Shown here: in pieces, positions 29,120 to 42,400 of the stretch
Numbering within the stretch: position 1 is the first letter of the stretch
How the letters are laid out: the number at the start of each line of letters is the position of its first letter
Assembly (NCBI GenBank): GCA_008694505.1
Contig: VZDJ01007747.1
Span: forward strand, 6,351,390-6,415,389
Direction of reading: 5' to 3'
Length of the DNA: 64,000 bases
From: Cyanoderma ruficeps
Taxonomy: Eukaryota; Chordata; Aves; Passeriformes; Timaliidae
Notes under the pieces: model-generated
Database searches by the model: none
Seen by the model: the letters and a program-made list of their open reading frames with translations, nothing else
Told to the model about the DNA's origin: nothing
Made by a program: the position numbers and the translations under genes

Positions 29120-29125
29120 AATAAA
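29120..29125 (+). terminator. Candidate distal GLRB polyadenylation signal
   Basis: AATAAA followed within 25 nt by a T-rich and GT-containing stretch. It would give a 3.2-kb 3' UTR. Without transcript data this remains a candidate. Confidence 0.25.
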
Positions 29126-32100
29126 CCTTGGTATTTTCTTTGTTCTTAATCATTGAAGGGTGGTATTCAAATAGCTAATCCAGTTCTTTTATAGTATCAT
29201 CACCCTTTAGATAATCTTTCTACATTTTTTTCAGGATTTTAGAACACATTCAAACACTGCATCAGGAATTTCCATGGAGATTATTTAATTCATTTCTCAA
29301 CTGCATCTACAAATTTTAAGGTAGGCAATAAGTAAGGAGGTAATTTGAAAAGTGTATCAACTGCTGTGCATTAATTCCCTGTGGTACACAGCTCATGTTT
29401 GACACCCTGTTTTAGGAGCAGCTCTTCAGAGTGTAATGGCACCTCGTCTTTTCTTCACTTAATTCTAGCTGACATGGTGTATGCAAGCAGTTGGTCTTTT
29501 GAGGAAGGGAGTTTATTTTTGTAAGTGCGGTGTACAGAAGATTGACCACTTGGAAACACTGCCAAGCAGCTTTCATTCTTCAGAGTCTTAAGATTAATTG
29601 GGACCTGTTAACAGGGCAAAGGAAGATGTCTTTGGTGCCCTATTACCCATTAAAGAGAAAGCAGCAACACTGCCTTCTGGGTTAGCATCAATGGGCATGA
29701 CCACAGTGATTTATCTGGCTGTATAATCTCTGAAAGGAAATGCATTTACAAGTAATCTTTATTTAAAAAATATTTTACTCTGAAGAGAGACAACACCTTA
29801 CTTAAGCAGTCTGCTACAGCTGCTAAGGGAATCTCTTAAGAGACATTATAATACAGTTATAATACAGACCATGTTCTCTGCTTCAATTAAAGCAGCTTAT
29901 CCTTATGGTTACTGGGGGATTGTGATGGGGGTATTTATAGAATAGCTAGCATTGAATTATTTATTTCCAAGGGAGTGTGCAACCTGAATATATGCAGTGT
30001 CAAGTGATTTTTCAGGCTATTGAGATATCGTAGTGCTGCAATGAGTACAAAGGAGGTGTTTAGCAGATAAAGGAATGAGAGGACACTGTTACTTGATGCT
30101 TTCATGTACTAATTCCAGGATTAGAGAAGGTAATGTGGAAAGAAATTCAGATACAGATAAATTGAATAATAGTTTGTTTGTGTCAGCTGTTTAATTTGTG
30201 TCTTGAAATTTGCTTTGTATATAAAGGAGTTACTTTCTTTTTATATTACTATAAGGAATTAATAAAAAACCACGAAAATTAAGCTCATATGTGCTGCCCA
30301 AAAGATAACAAAATTAATTCTTATCATATTAAGCTCTACACCTGTGTAAACAGTGGAATATGAAGAAAAATTTGAGGACATAAATTCCTCATCGTGGTTT
30401 TGTCTGTGCCATTGTGTCAAATCAGTCACAAGCAATCTGGGGCTGCTTTCAGCACTCCCTTGCATTTTGCCTTACTCAAGAAAGTTGCCCACCCTTGTAC
30501 TCCCCCTGCAACTGTCCTCCTTCCATCAGTGGAAATGGTGCCAGCAGACTTTTAAAATAAAGATTACTTGGATATTTTGAAATCCTGAAAGCCCTTCATT
30601 GCTACGATTGTATCTCTGCTGCAGTCACTGAAATGTCTGCAGCTAGTGCAGGCTTATCCAAATTAGCCTTAAACTGGCTGTTTTGGGGAGGGCTGGAAAC
30701 CATCACCATGGTGACCGTGAGCTGTGCCTGGGAAGCCTACCTGCTGGCTAGGGCAGGAAAAAATATCCTTGGAGTTCACCCCCACAAAGCTTTGTGCTGC
30801 CTTGGCTGCTGTGCTCAAGCAGTTGGTTTAAAGTTAGCTCGTGTGGGTGTTTGTCAGCCCGTGCCTGTGAACTGTAGGTGTGTGCTGGGTGACGCACTGT
30901 GTGCTAGCACAGAGAGATCCTTCCTATGGCTGATGGGGAAGATGGCACTGTTAAATATTCTCTCCACTGCTCTTGATCACCTACAGGATTTCTGACATTT
31001 TTAATTTTGTGTACTGACAGGAGCATTCGGTGGCAGTGACAAAGAAATGCCAGTTTGCCTTTTTCCTGAACCAGTTCACATGTAAATTAATGAGTTGGAT
31101 TCACTCACCTGAGCATGAACAAAGTTTCCTCCTGATTCTAGGCCATAAGACTGTCCCTCTTATGAGCCATTCTGTCTAAAGTCCCTACCTCTGACAGTGG
31201 ATATTAGATCACAACCTTTTCAATGAATAATAAGACTGAAAAAACTAGTGAGACTAATAAGAATGAGACTGTAAAAGTCTTTTTCACTTCCTGGTTGCCC
31301 ATGCAGGCCAACCCTAATTTTGAGGGGCACTGATTGTTTTACAGCATGGGATTTCTCAACAGGTCAGTGCCTGCTAGGTTCTGGTGACCAGCATCCACTG
31401 ACTCCCTCCTAGCAGGGGAGGTATTTGAAGGGCCTTCAAGTTTTTTAGTCAACTCATCTTTTGAGTATTGAGATAAATCCAAAGCTGCCTGGCACCATTA
31501 CCTGTCCCACAGAGGCAGAAGGTACATTAAGCACATATCTTTTAGTACAAGAAAATTAATGGCCTTTCATTTTACTGCATGAAAATATGGTTTACTGTGG
31601 TGGAGACCAATCAATAAGGGAGTGTGGAGTAACATCTTGTTACTAAGGATTTTTGTCCCATCAGGCAGTTACTGAGGCCACATAATGTTCTTTGACAGGA
31701 AGAAATATGAAGATTGTGGAGTATAAAGGATAAGGTATTGTATAACTGTTTTCTACCTGATGAGTTCTTCGGGCTTGTGGCAGTGAGAAGTGTGGGATTT
31801 TTCATATATATCTGTGTCAGTCCATTGTTTCTTTCTATGAATATTCACAGTGGGAGTCATTCTTTTACTTCAAGAAGCAAACTCAAGAGGTTTTTGGGCC
31901 AAGGAACCCTACTGAGTATAGCAGGTCCAGCTGTTGTACTGTTACCCCCTGCAAAAACCTTTCAGCTCAGGGGAAACCTTCTCTAGCAGCATAAACTGCA
32001 AGAAAAAACTCTGTGGCTGCTTCTGAGAGGAAAGTGTGTGTGTGTAGGCAGCCCCTCTGCTTCCACCTTCTTCTTCTGTAGCATACATCATGATAATCAA

Positions 32101-35100
32101 TAGTACTGTTTGGCTTTTCTGTTCTGCAAAGCACTCCTTTTATCTAGCCTGAGTTATTTCCTTGGCAATATGCTTTAGATATCCTGCCTCTCATCTCTGT
32201 GCAGTCAGGGCAAAGATCGTGTGTGTGACTCTATCAGAGTTCATGAAGGCAAGCCACTGCTGATGTTCAAGAACACACTAATGGTAATATATGAGAAGAC
32301 CTGGGACCTACTTCTTTCTTTAATTTTAACATTATGTGGGTTATGCCATTTCAGTCCCTATAACTCAAAATATTCTGATATTTGGATAAAATTTCACTAA
32401 ATGCATTATATTTTTGAGTTAAGTTTATAAATTTCCTGTGAAAAGCAGAATACAAAACCAAAAGTAGTCCATGTGACATCAACATAAAGTGTTGATTTTA
32501 TCTATTAACCTTAAAACTTGCATTTGACCCAGAGGCTAGGGAAATAATGTTTAGTGTTTAATAAGCCTTACATTGCCATAGCAGATTTATCAGTGTCTCA
32601 AGCGGGCTCATTCTTCCAGATTAATTTGTTTGTTTCTTTGTCTCTCAAAGGCCAGCTCACTTGAAGACATTAATTTGGAGACTGGCTATTTCAAAGGCAT
32701 TGTACTGACAGGAACTGACTGTAAAGAGTAATGCTTCTGACCAGTACCACTCCAGCATCAGCTTCTGCTTTTGACAAAGCCTATCTTGATACCTGCTCCT
32801 GACAAATCCTGTTTAGCCTCAGCCTACTGGAGGGCGAAAAATCTTTGTAGGCTTTTTAAAATATTTGTCTGATTGTGTCAGCTTCTGAGGCAGCCCTGCT
32901 CCCATTTCCCTTCTGGATTTGCTTCAGGACTAGACTATAACAGAAGCAATCTTTTTTCAAGCAAGTACAAATGATATACAGCATCCACCATGAGACATCA
33001 TCTACTTTGTGGAATTAAACTTTAGGCTTTATTTAGTAATTCTTCATATTTTCTAGTTGTTTCCCCAAGGTAAATGCATAATTCTTAAATACATAATTCT
33101 TAAATGAGTAAAACCAAATGTGCATGATGGCAGGAGAGGATCACAGTGGCCTTGTTTGTTTTCCCTGGACTTGACAGCTCTTATCTTGCTGTAGTCTTTA
33201 AGCCAAGGAGATTTTGGAGGGTGTGCTGCAGCTGAAGTCGTTTTGGCTGTCCCACAGAAGGCTGGACAAGGACAAGACCCCTCCCTGCATAGGACCTGCC
33301 CTGTGTTCAAAGCTGCATTCAAGCCAAACTGGCCAGGGGAAAACACAGTTAGGTTTCCCAAGCCCTGTGCCATTGCAATAACATGTTCATCACATTCAAC
33401 CCTTGATGAGTTTTCTAGCAACAGAGAAACACTTTCTTGAGAAAACCAACAGTGCTGGTGCCATAATAATATTCCCAGGCACTGCAAATTCATGGGAAGG
33501 TTTTACACCTCTACTGTAGAATACTGAATGTTACAAATTTTACCACGGAAGATTTTAAACAGCAAGTGCATATCCTAGCTGGCAGTGCTTTACTATCTGT
33601 TACCCATAAGCATGACTTTATTGCTTTATTTGTCATATGCCTCCATATTCTTCCTATTTCAGGAACAGCATTTTAAAATGGATATTTTTCTAAGCATGCT
33701 AATTATTAAAATATATTGTGGTTTACCCTATTTTTTTCCCAGAGGAACATAAGGAAGAGATAGTGTATTTTACATTACAGTGCTCTTGCAGCAAGTTTGC
33801 TAGTGTCTGTGAAGAAAGTTTTGATGAAATTAAATAGGTGGAAAAAAATTTCATGGAGTGTGCAAATGAAACAGCCAGGAATAAACCCATTTATGCAAGA
33901 CTCACACTGAGAGTCTGATGAGCTTTGACAATTGGAATAAATTATTTTGTCTGAAAGGAGATTCCAGTTTAAAAGATAGGACAGCATTTAATCTTTCAAT
34001 AGCTTTCATTTCTCAGATGAAAATAAAAACCAAACCTTTATGAGACAGACCAGGTGTCTTGTCCGTTTTGACCTCACATCTGCACACAGCCATCATGCTC
34101 TCCTTTATGATGGTCTTTCTGCCAGTTCCTGCTGCAAGAATTCAATCAGTGGAATGATTTCTTCTCTGACCAAGCAGTAGGAGGACTGCTGTTGGCTGAG
34201 TGCTCACGGCTCTGTGCACAGCCGGTCTGAACATGGCACGTAAGTGACCCTGTGTAGCTGAGCACAATACCCAGTAAGCAGAGGCAAATGTCCCTTCCCC
34301 AGGTCTACACTGCAAATTTGGCAGATTATTTCTTCTATTTTCTTACATTCATCTTCATCAAGTGACAGAGGAAAATAGGGTGGCTTTCTGTTGTGCCAAG
34401 GGCCTTTTGTTTAGATAGAATGTGGCTGGGGTAAAAAAATGTTATCTTGCTATATGTTGTACAATGCCTTAAGGCACTACTGTAATGCACACAAGTAGTA
34501 ATAAAAAATATTTCAGTCACTATTAATCATAGATTCAGTGGCATAAAAGAGTGATATGTCTATTTGTCTTCTCCCAGTCTTAACATTTCTGGAAGTCATC
34601 TGACTGATTTCAAGTGCCTGATCTTCCCCGTCATATGCATTGGCTGTAGTTCTTTCTGATTTATTGTCAGAGGAGAATCCACTGCATGCATGCATGCATT
34701 CTTTCCTTTAATATTACTTCTTTGTGATATCTAAAAGAGATTCTTAAAATAACCTCATAGTTCCTTACTTGGATCCAAACTCCCTAGAAGACTTTGCAGA
34801 GAAACAAAGGAAGAAGTTGTAGCTTTTAAAATTATATATTTATCCATTTATAATTTAATATGCATAAGATTCAATATCTATATTTAATATAATGACACTA
34901 GGACTAAACCTTCTTGAAAATTGTGTGCCAGGATTTAATAAATTACCTGTATTTTCTCTTTCCATTATTAATATTATTTTGTTTGGCAAGAATTTGCAAA
35001 ATGCATCAATATCAAGGCATATATTTTTCCAGTTCCCTGTAGAATAGATCATCCCCTGCCATGGCGCAGAGTGAGCTCTGTGGGCCATGGGATATTAAAT
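29126..35100. other. Intergenic spacer GLRB-GRIA2, left part
   Basis: AT-rich sequence with somewhat GC-richer patches around 30620-30990 and 33120-33480. These patches carry ORFs of 120 codons (plus, 30633-30995) and 146 codons (minus, 33053-33493) without recognisable domains. A (TGCA)4 run lies at 34683-34698. I see no RNA gene or known gene. Confidence 0.7.
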
Positions 35101-36431
35101 CATGACAGAATCATACAGTATTCTGCGTTGGAAGAGACCCATAAAGATCATCGGGTCCAACTCTGGGCCCTGCACAGGACACTCCAAGAGTCACAACCTG
35201 TGCCCTGAGAGCATTGACCAAACCCTTCTTGAACTCTGTCAGTGTTGGTGCTGTGACCACTTCCCTGGGGAGCCTGTTCCAGTGCCCAACCACCCTGTGG
35301 AAAAAGAAACTTTTTTTGCTATCCAACCTTAATGTCCCCTGACTCAGCTTCAGGCCATTCCCTTGGGTCCTTCCACTGATCACCAGAAAGAAGAGATCAG
35401 TGCCTCCCCCTCCTCTGTTCCTCACAAGAAAGTTGTAACAGCTATGAGGTCTGCCCTCAGTGTCCTCCAGGCTGAACAGACCAAGCGACCTCACCCACTT
35501 CTCATATGGCTTCCCCCTCAAGGCTCCTCACCATCCTCATGGCCCTCCTTTGGACACTCTCTAATAATTTTTTTTTTATATTGTGTCACCCCAAACTTCC
35601 CCCATCACTCGAGCTGAGGCTGCCCCAGTGCAGAGCAGAGTGGGACAATCCCTTCCCTTCCCTAGCTGTGCCTGATGTTCCCCAGGACATACTTTGCCCT
35701 CCTGGCTGCCAGGGCACAATGACTCATATTCAACTTGCCATGGACCAGGACCCCCAAGTCCCTTTCTCCAGCACTGCTCTCCAGCATTTTGTTCTATCTT
35801 TCATTGTCTACACACGCAACCAGGGTTGCCCCATCCCAGGTGCAGAATCCAGCACTTGCCCTTGTTAAACTTCATACAGTTGGTGATTGCCCATCTCTCT
35901 AATTTTTCAATGTCTTTTTGCAGGGCCTCTCTGTCCTCAAGGGATTTAACAGCTCCTCCCAGTTTAGTGTCTTCAACAAACTTACTATTTCTTGAAGTCC
36001 AAGTGTCCAAGTTATTGATTACCATGTTGAGGAGAACTGAGCTTAGGGTTGTCCCCTGCAGAACACCCCTAGTGACAAGTTGCCTGCCTAACGTCACCCC
36101 ATTCATTGTAACTCTTTGTTCCTCACGTGTGAGCCGGTTGCTCACACATCACATGATGTCTTTATCCAGCTAAATGCTGGATGTTTTTTCCAGAAGGATC
36201 CTGCGAGAGACAGTATGAAAACCTTTGTTGAAGTCCAAAAGATTACATCAGCTGGCTTCCCTTCATCACCTAGGTGATCATTGCCTTCATCACAAGCAAG
36301 ACTTCCCATCATGAAGCCATTCTGGCTGTGACTGATTACTGCCTTGTCGTACAGATGTTTTTCAATACTTCCCAAAATAATCTTTTCCGGGATTTTACTG
36401 GACACTGAAGTCACATACTGGAGTAGCTCCT
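35101..36431 (-). mobile_element. CR1 LINE, 5'-truncated, inactive
   Basis: Minus-strand remnant of about 1.3 kb. From its 5' side it reads KIPEKIILGSIEKHLYDKAV and SHSQNGFM (reverse transcriptase fingers). It continues with the VTMNGV..VTRGVLQGT region, the catalytic segment NSKFVEDTKLGGAV and WAITNCMKFNKGKC. It ends with the ORF2 C-terminal VVGHWNRLPREVV and the CR1 3' UTR (GGGTTGGAC-like, inverted at about 35150). The 3' end is at about 35101 with a decayed TTCTATGAT-type terminus. The reading is split over frames (36435-36142, 36145-35801, 35521-35111). The FADD-type catalytic motif is FVED, so it is dead. The 5' end is truncated before the endonuclease, as is usual for CR1. Confidence 0.93.
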
Positions 36432-39400
36432 TCAACTACAAATTTGAAGCAAGTGTTGTCACATAAAATGTACAATAAGTAATTTCCTTTAATGGAAAAG
36501 TGGGATTAGTTGGTATCGAGTAATTTATTAGCTCACCAGTGCTAGTAATGATCAATATTAATTGATAGGTATAGTAAGTGAATTACTAGTAAATGAATTA
36601 ATAAAAGGGATAGAGTAAAATATGGATATGTTTCTGGGGGTTTGTTTGCTAGATCCTTGAGGTGGGAAGTTCCTGTCAGGCAATGCTATTTGTCATTTAA
36701 AGGATGTAATCCAAAAGCAGTGTAGATAGAATCGCCTGGGGACTGGTTCATACACAAGTGTGTGCCGTACGTCTGTCTGACCCATGGATTGCTTACTGCT
36801 GGGTTGTCTTTCATGATTGACATTCAAAAGGAAATGATTGTGGGAGCCATGAAGGGTGGTGTTTTCAATCCATTTAACTTCACTGTCATTTCATGGAGTA
36901 TTACTGTAATTGATTATTCATATGTATCACACAATCGTTTGTCAATAACACCAAATTGTCTGTTCATCTAATGAGGCACTGAATTGAGATGAGCTATAAT
37001 TAATAAAATTATAAAATAATCAGATGATGAATGGTGAAAATTCCATTCTGAAGCATAACATTTTTTTCTGCAGATTCTATGTGCAGTGCTGTAAGAAGCA
37101 AGCAGAGAAGCAATATTGCAATCTGCTATCTTGTTCAGCGGTAGTGCTTGGAGTGCTGGTGTGATCTGCTATTTTTCTTAACTGCCTCAAATAACTGAAT
37201 GCTTCTTGCTGTGAAGAAAATCTGAACTATTGCTACCCTTCTAGTATGAAAACATCAGTAAGAACTGGATGATTCTGGATACATGTTTGAGGAGAGAAGT
37301 TTCTGATCTCTTCATGTTTCCCTAGCTTTTTCTAAAGGCCTTGTGTGTTTTGTGTAAGCTCATTTCATTGCCTTTGACATTTATTTGCTACAGCTGACCA
37401 ACCTCTAAAATTAAGGTCCTATTTTGTTAGCGCCACTAAAACCACAGGGAGCCCAGCAGAATAAAGGCAAATGTTGGTGAGGGTTCTCCTGCAGAAAATG
37501 CCTTTCTGTGCTCTTATTTACGTCAGATACTATCAGCAAAGGCATTTTTATAGTTTTAGTTATAGAAAGTTAATTCATTAGATCACATCAGAAGATCTGC
37601 TTAATTTAACAGCAAGATATTAATGCTATTTTTACAGTAGTTACAGCTGGTACTGACAGGTCAGGTACAGCCAGGATTTGGCAGAGAGGATGTGTCCTTG
37701 TCGTTGCCCCACATATTCCTAGCTGTGGCATGAATCGTCTCTCTGCCCACATTTGCCTTTGTAGCTTGTTTAGACTTATGACAGTGACATTTCCAGGTTC
37801 AAGGTTAGGCTCATATTGTTATCAACCATTTTTGAACTGACCTTGAGACTCCACCCGCTCATCTCTTTCTTTTGGAGACCTTCATGCATTCTTTCATTCA
37901 TTGTGCTGTGTAGGTGTCCCTGTAGTGAAAGGAAGCCAGAAATTTAGAATTGTTCAGAACCCAGCCACGTGTGCACACCACCTCCATGCGTACATCTGAT
38001 TAAGGGCAGTGCAATTAACAAGGAGCTCAATCAGTCTCAGGTTAAATGGCAACACCACAGGCAACAATAATAACTAGCAGTTAATATGTATAAGATAACA
38101 GTGCAATACCAATGAAGTTTCAGTAAAGACAAGCAAGCATTGTTTAGGTTGTCTTTAATGTCACAAATTCTATAAGCAGAAACTTTTCTACTATAAGCTC
38201 ATTTACTAAACCTTGTATTAAAAGCAATTGTGGAGTTAGCAGGATTTTATTTTTGCATATTTACTATGAAGTAGATGTATTTCTAGTCCAAAGTGTGAAA
38301 TTAAGTGCCTCATAAAAATTGTTTGTTTTTCTCTTACATTTCTGGTTTGGGGTTTTTTCCCTATTGTAAAAGTTTGCCATTAACACCACACTATCACAAC
38401 TAATCTCTGGAAAGATATGCCAATGCAAAGGTGAAAGTAAAAATAGCTGTGCTGTGAACTAGTTCTGGGCCTGAACACCTGAAGTGGTTTTTCAGAACTA
38501 AAAATAAACTTCTGTTGAGCACAACTTGTATATTTCCATGATAACTTGAGCAAGCTGTTTCTTGATGCAAATTAAAATAAAAATTATGGGTGTAAAACAG
38601 GTAAATGGTGAACCCAAAAGAAATTTCTGCTGTGAAAAGATCATAATGATAAGGATAGGAAAGCTGATGTTTCAAATCATGCAAATCCTTTAAATCTTAC
38701 ATACTATTTCTGATGTGCTTTTTAAAGTATAGCATAAAACATCTGCCATGGGTAATCGGACAAAACAAAAACTTTCTACCTTTTGGATATTTCTTGAAGA
38801 AAGGAATTATTATCTTGTCTCATGCAATTCTATCTATCCCTCCAACTTAATTTATTTTTAATGTTGCTAAGTGCTTGTACTCCAAAATATAATTTCTGAA
38901 ACAATTTGTCTTTTACTTATTTCTGTCCTAAAATAAATTTTTTTTACATTTTCTTGATGCTTTTTCTGTGATTTATTTTAATGGAAAACACAATAGGGAC
39001 CATTTGATTGATAGATGTTTAAATTCATACCACTATAACTTAAATTTTACTCTATTTTCCCAGTGACAGAAGCCTTGAAAATATTATAAAACTATTAAAG
39101 TGATCTAAATAAAATGCACTGCAATAACATAACCATTTTTACACTAAATCCTTATTATGAACATTTCTTTTTAAAAGAAGGTTTTGTGAAAGCTTTTTAA
39201 CTTTTAGAAGCAAAACTAAAAAAAAAATGCAGCTTAGCACAATGTGTTTATAAATGAATTGATGCCCTAATTCTCAGTTACGTGTGGACACATTAAAACC
39301 TGTTACACTGCCAGTTTGGTGTACAGCCATTGTGACTGTGACCGGTGGTGTTGGGGCAAGTCAAACCTGATGACTTCAGATGCTGCTGTAGGGTTCAAAA

Positions 39401-42400
39401 GGGAAACACCCCTACGGAAGGAGAAAAACGGAGCTTTTGATGACTCCCTTGATGACTGCAGTGAATTTTGTTCCCCTTTACCGTGGAGGGAGCAGCAAAG
39501 TAGCCTCTTTCCATCATACATCTCTCCATGTTGACAGCTGGCCAAACTGTGTGTGCTCCACTGAGCAGCCTGGAACAGGGCTCCCCAGCTCCAAGGGGTG
39601 GAAGGAGGTGACACACTGCCCTTTCCCCCTCCCCTGCTTTATCACTGACCACCTTGGTCCCCAGCCCAAAAGCAGGAATAGCACTGGCATTGTCATTGCA
39701 GCTTTCCTGCTTGATCAAAAAGCTCTTGGCCTCAAAGCCTTGTGCAAAGGATGTGAACAAGATCAAACAGAAACTATTCCAGACAAGAAGGAGAGATTCA
39801 GTCCTGCAATATGGAGTTTTGTGAGAAGCTGTCTTCCCTGGATTAAGGAGTTTAGCAGTTAGTTATGCTGTGGTAGGAAGCATCTTTGCAAAGGTTTTGT
39901 GAACATTGTCCTGAATCATGTGCAAGATCTTAAAGCAAATTATAGTGTTGATTAGCATGGAAAACCACTATGAGAACTTCCATTCTCTATGAGAGTTCAG
40001 TGTTCATGAACTAATTTTACCTGTTGAGATACAAAAAGAAGTCAAGTCTCTGATACTCATCAGATTTGCAGCAAGTTCAAATTTAAAAAAAGTCATCTCA
40101 TTTCTCCAGGTTTCTAAGGTAAATAGAGTAAGTATATATGTTATGAATATTTTTTATGTATGAATGAAACCTTAAACCAAGAAGATGTCTTCTCTATGCT
40201 GAGAATGATCATTACACAGTCCATTTCCCATGGGCTGGTATTTTTCCCATGTCCTTGTTTGAAATATTATTTCTTCATACACACTACAATGACACAATCA
40301 ACTTCCCACAATACTCATATATTTAAGGGCAAAACAATATGTGACCAAGCATGTACAGAGGTTTTACTGTCACTGGCACATATTAGCCTTGGGTTTCAAT
40401 CTGTAATTTGTAGCTCCAGAGCTGCTTCCCAGTATTATTGCTTGGGATTCTGTAAATCTAGGTGTTCTTTCCCTCAGCAATCCCAGAACCACATGGTTCT
40501 GGGATTGCTGAGGGAAAAAAAACAGAAAAAAAAACAGTTTTAACAGAAAAAAGGTCCACGTCACAAGTTAGTAGAAATTAGAGACTAACAGTAAAAGTGT
40601 ACCCCAGATATGTCAATAGAGAGCAGACTATAACATTCTTGTCAGCTCATATTTGCCTTTTAACATTTTAGTGTGTTGTTTATGAATGCAAGTAAGTGAG
40701 ATGGAGAGGTGATTTGACAAGTACTGGGGATTTGACAAGTAGCATACCTTAGCAACGAACAGTCCACTGGTATATGAGATCTGATGTCTTCATCATCTCC
40801 AAAGGGCTTTTCATTCTGAATAGGGAGTAATACATTTCTCACAGGTGACAGAAAAGGTGCAAGGCTAAAGAGGAATTTCAGTGATTAAGAACTGACCCGA
40901 AAAATATGTGTAGAGTTGATACTTCAAATATAGGTGCTGGCATGAAAAAAAAGGAATAAGAACATCATGAGAATAAAAAACGACACTGAAGTCAAGGCTG
41001 GCATTGCTTGTGGAACAGATGGAAGAGGTGGTAGATGAAAAGAGAGAGGATCAAGGCCAGCTATTATAGTCTAAAGCAATAGTCCAACTCATTTGAATTA
41101 GCTGTGCTCCACAGAGGGAATGGGGAGTAAAATATGAGGGTAAAATCAAAATAACTGTAAAGAAAATGAGATTCTCATGGAAATGCATTGGAAAACCATA
41201 TGGAAATCAGCCAGGGAAGGAGACAGCAAAGAAGAAAAGTAGTAGGTAGGCAGGGGAAAAATTAGGACAGGAATAAGAAATATACCCCTTGGGTCTGAGA
41301 CAAAGCCATGGAAGTTTTTTCTATCACTAGAAGAAAAATAAAGATATTCCAGACAAGAATCAAGGATTTAGCATGCATAGTCTAATCCGAAAGTGTTCCT
41401 TTTATGTTTTTCCAGAGGCTTAATAATGTAATTTGCTATAATCTCAGTAGAAAAAATTTAAGTAATCTATAGCAGATTTTCCATACATATGGTTTATTTA
41501 GCATATACTTAGGGGATTTTATTGGCAAAATAAATATAAAATTTCCTACAAATAGAAAGAACACAAGTAGCTCAAATATAAAAAAAATAAATCCCAAATT
41601 GCTATAAATTTGTCATAACAGTTAGCTAACATGGTAACAAGCTGCACTGTCAAAGCTACTACACAGCAAAGGGAAGTGAAAACTCTATGATTATTACCAA
41701 TTATTTTACCTCAGTTATGCCAGAAGGGTCATGATGTTGCTTTTTCCATCATCAAAATCATGTAATAGAAGGTAGCCTAAGCTGCTCTTTAGAATGTGTC
41801 TCCCTGGGTGTGTGTGCTGTTAATGGGAACAGTATGTGTTTGCTAATCAGAACAGGAAGAAAAATGAGCATGGAAGATCAGGACATACTTTTTATTTTTA
41901 AAACGACTCTTGACATCCAGAGTGAACATATGGGACTACACACTTCAAAATAGATTTGGAACCTTCATTTGTATTTCCTCTTTATTTACACTTACTGGTG
42001 TTTTAAAAAGTTCTGCAGATTTCAAAAATCCAAGGACAATAATCTTTATTGAAGGGATGTATTTATTGTTCAGCCATAGAATCAAAGGATTCATCTGTTG
42101 GTATAACATTTTTGCATCCTAATAAATCTGCACATTTTAATTTTTTTTATAAGAAGATATTGAAAATAATTGTGAATATAAACCCCAAAGATTGATAGGA
42201 TAAAAGTCCAGAAAGCCTACTATAACCATTTAGTCTGAGTTCCTGCCAAGGGCCTTCTCAGAATTTAACTTTTTTCAACTAGGATTTTTAGAAAAGAGTC
42301 TGGTTTCAACTGTGCATTTTGCAAGGCTGAGGAATTCATTACACTGCTCAGCATATGACTGCATGGTCAATGACACATTATTAAAACAGCAAAACAAAAG

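Larger units (their letters stand above)
25923..29125 (+). other. GLRB: GLRB 3' UTR (extent uncertain) and adjacent sequence
   Basis: The 3' UTR starts after TGA at 25922. Its end cannot be fixed. Canonical AATAAA hexamers occur at 26656-26661, 27082-27087, 28849-28854 and 29120-29125. The one at 29120 is followed by a T/GT-rich stretch (TGGTATTTTCTTTGTTC), as expected of a cleavage site. The 25923-26330 part is AT-rich with a Pumilio-type site. The region 27430-27960 is GC-richer and listed separately. It is unclear whether that block is UTR or downstream. Confidence 0.5.

Noticed and set aside
30633..30995. 120-codon plus-strand ORF in the spacer
   Set aside because: No recognisable family, signal or conserved motif, and local GC increase explains its length.
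42190..42270. Possible decayed CR1 3' end
   Set aside because: Only loose resemblance to the CR1 terminal block, not enough to call.
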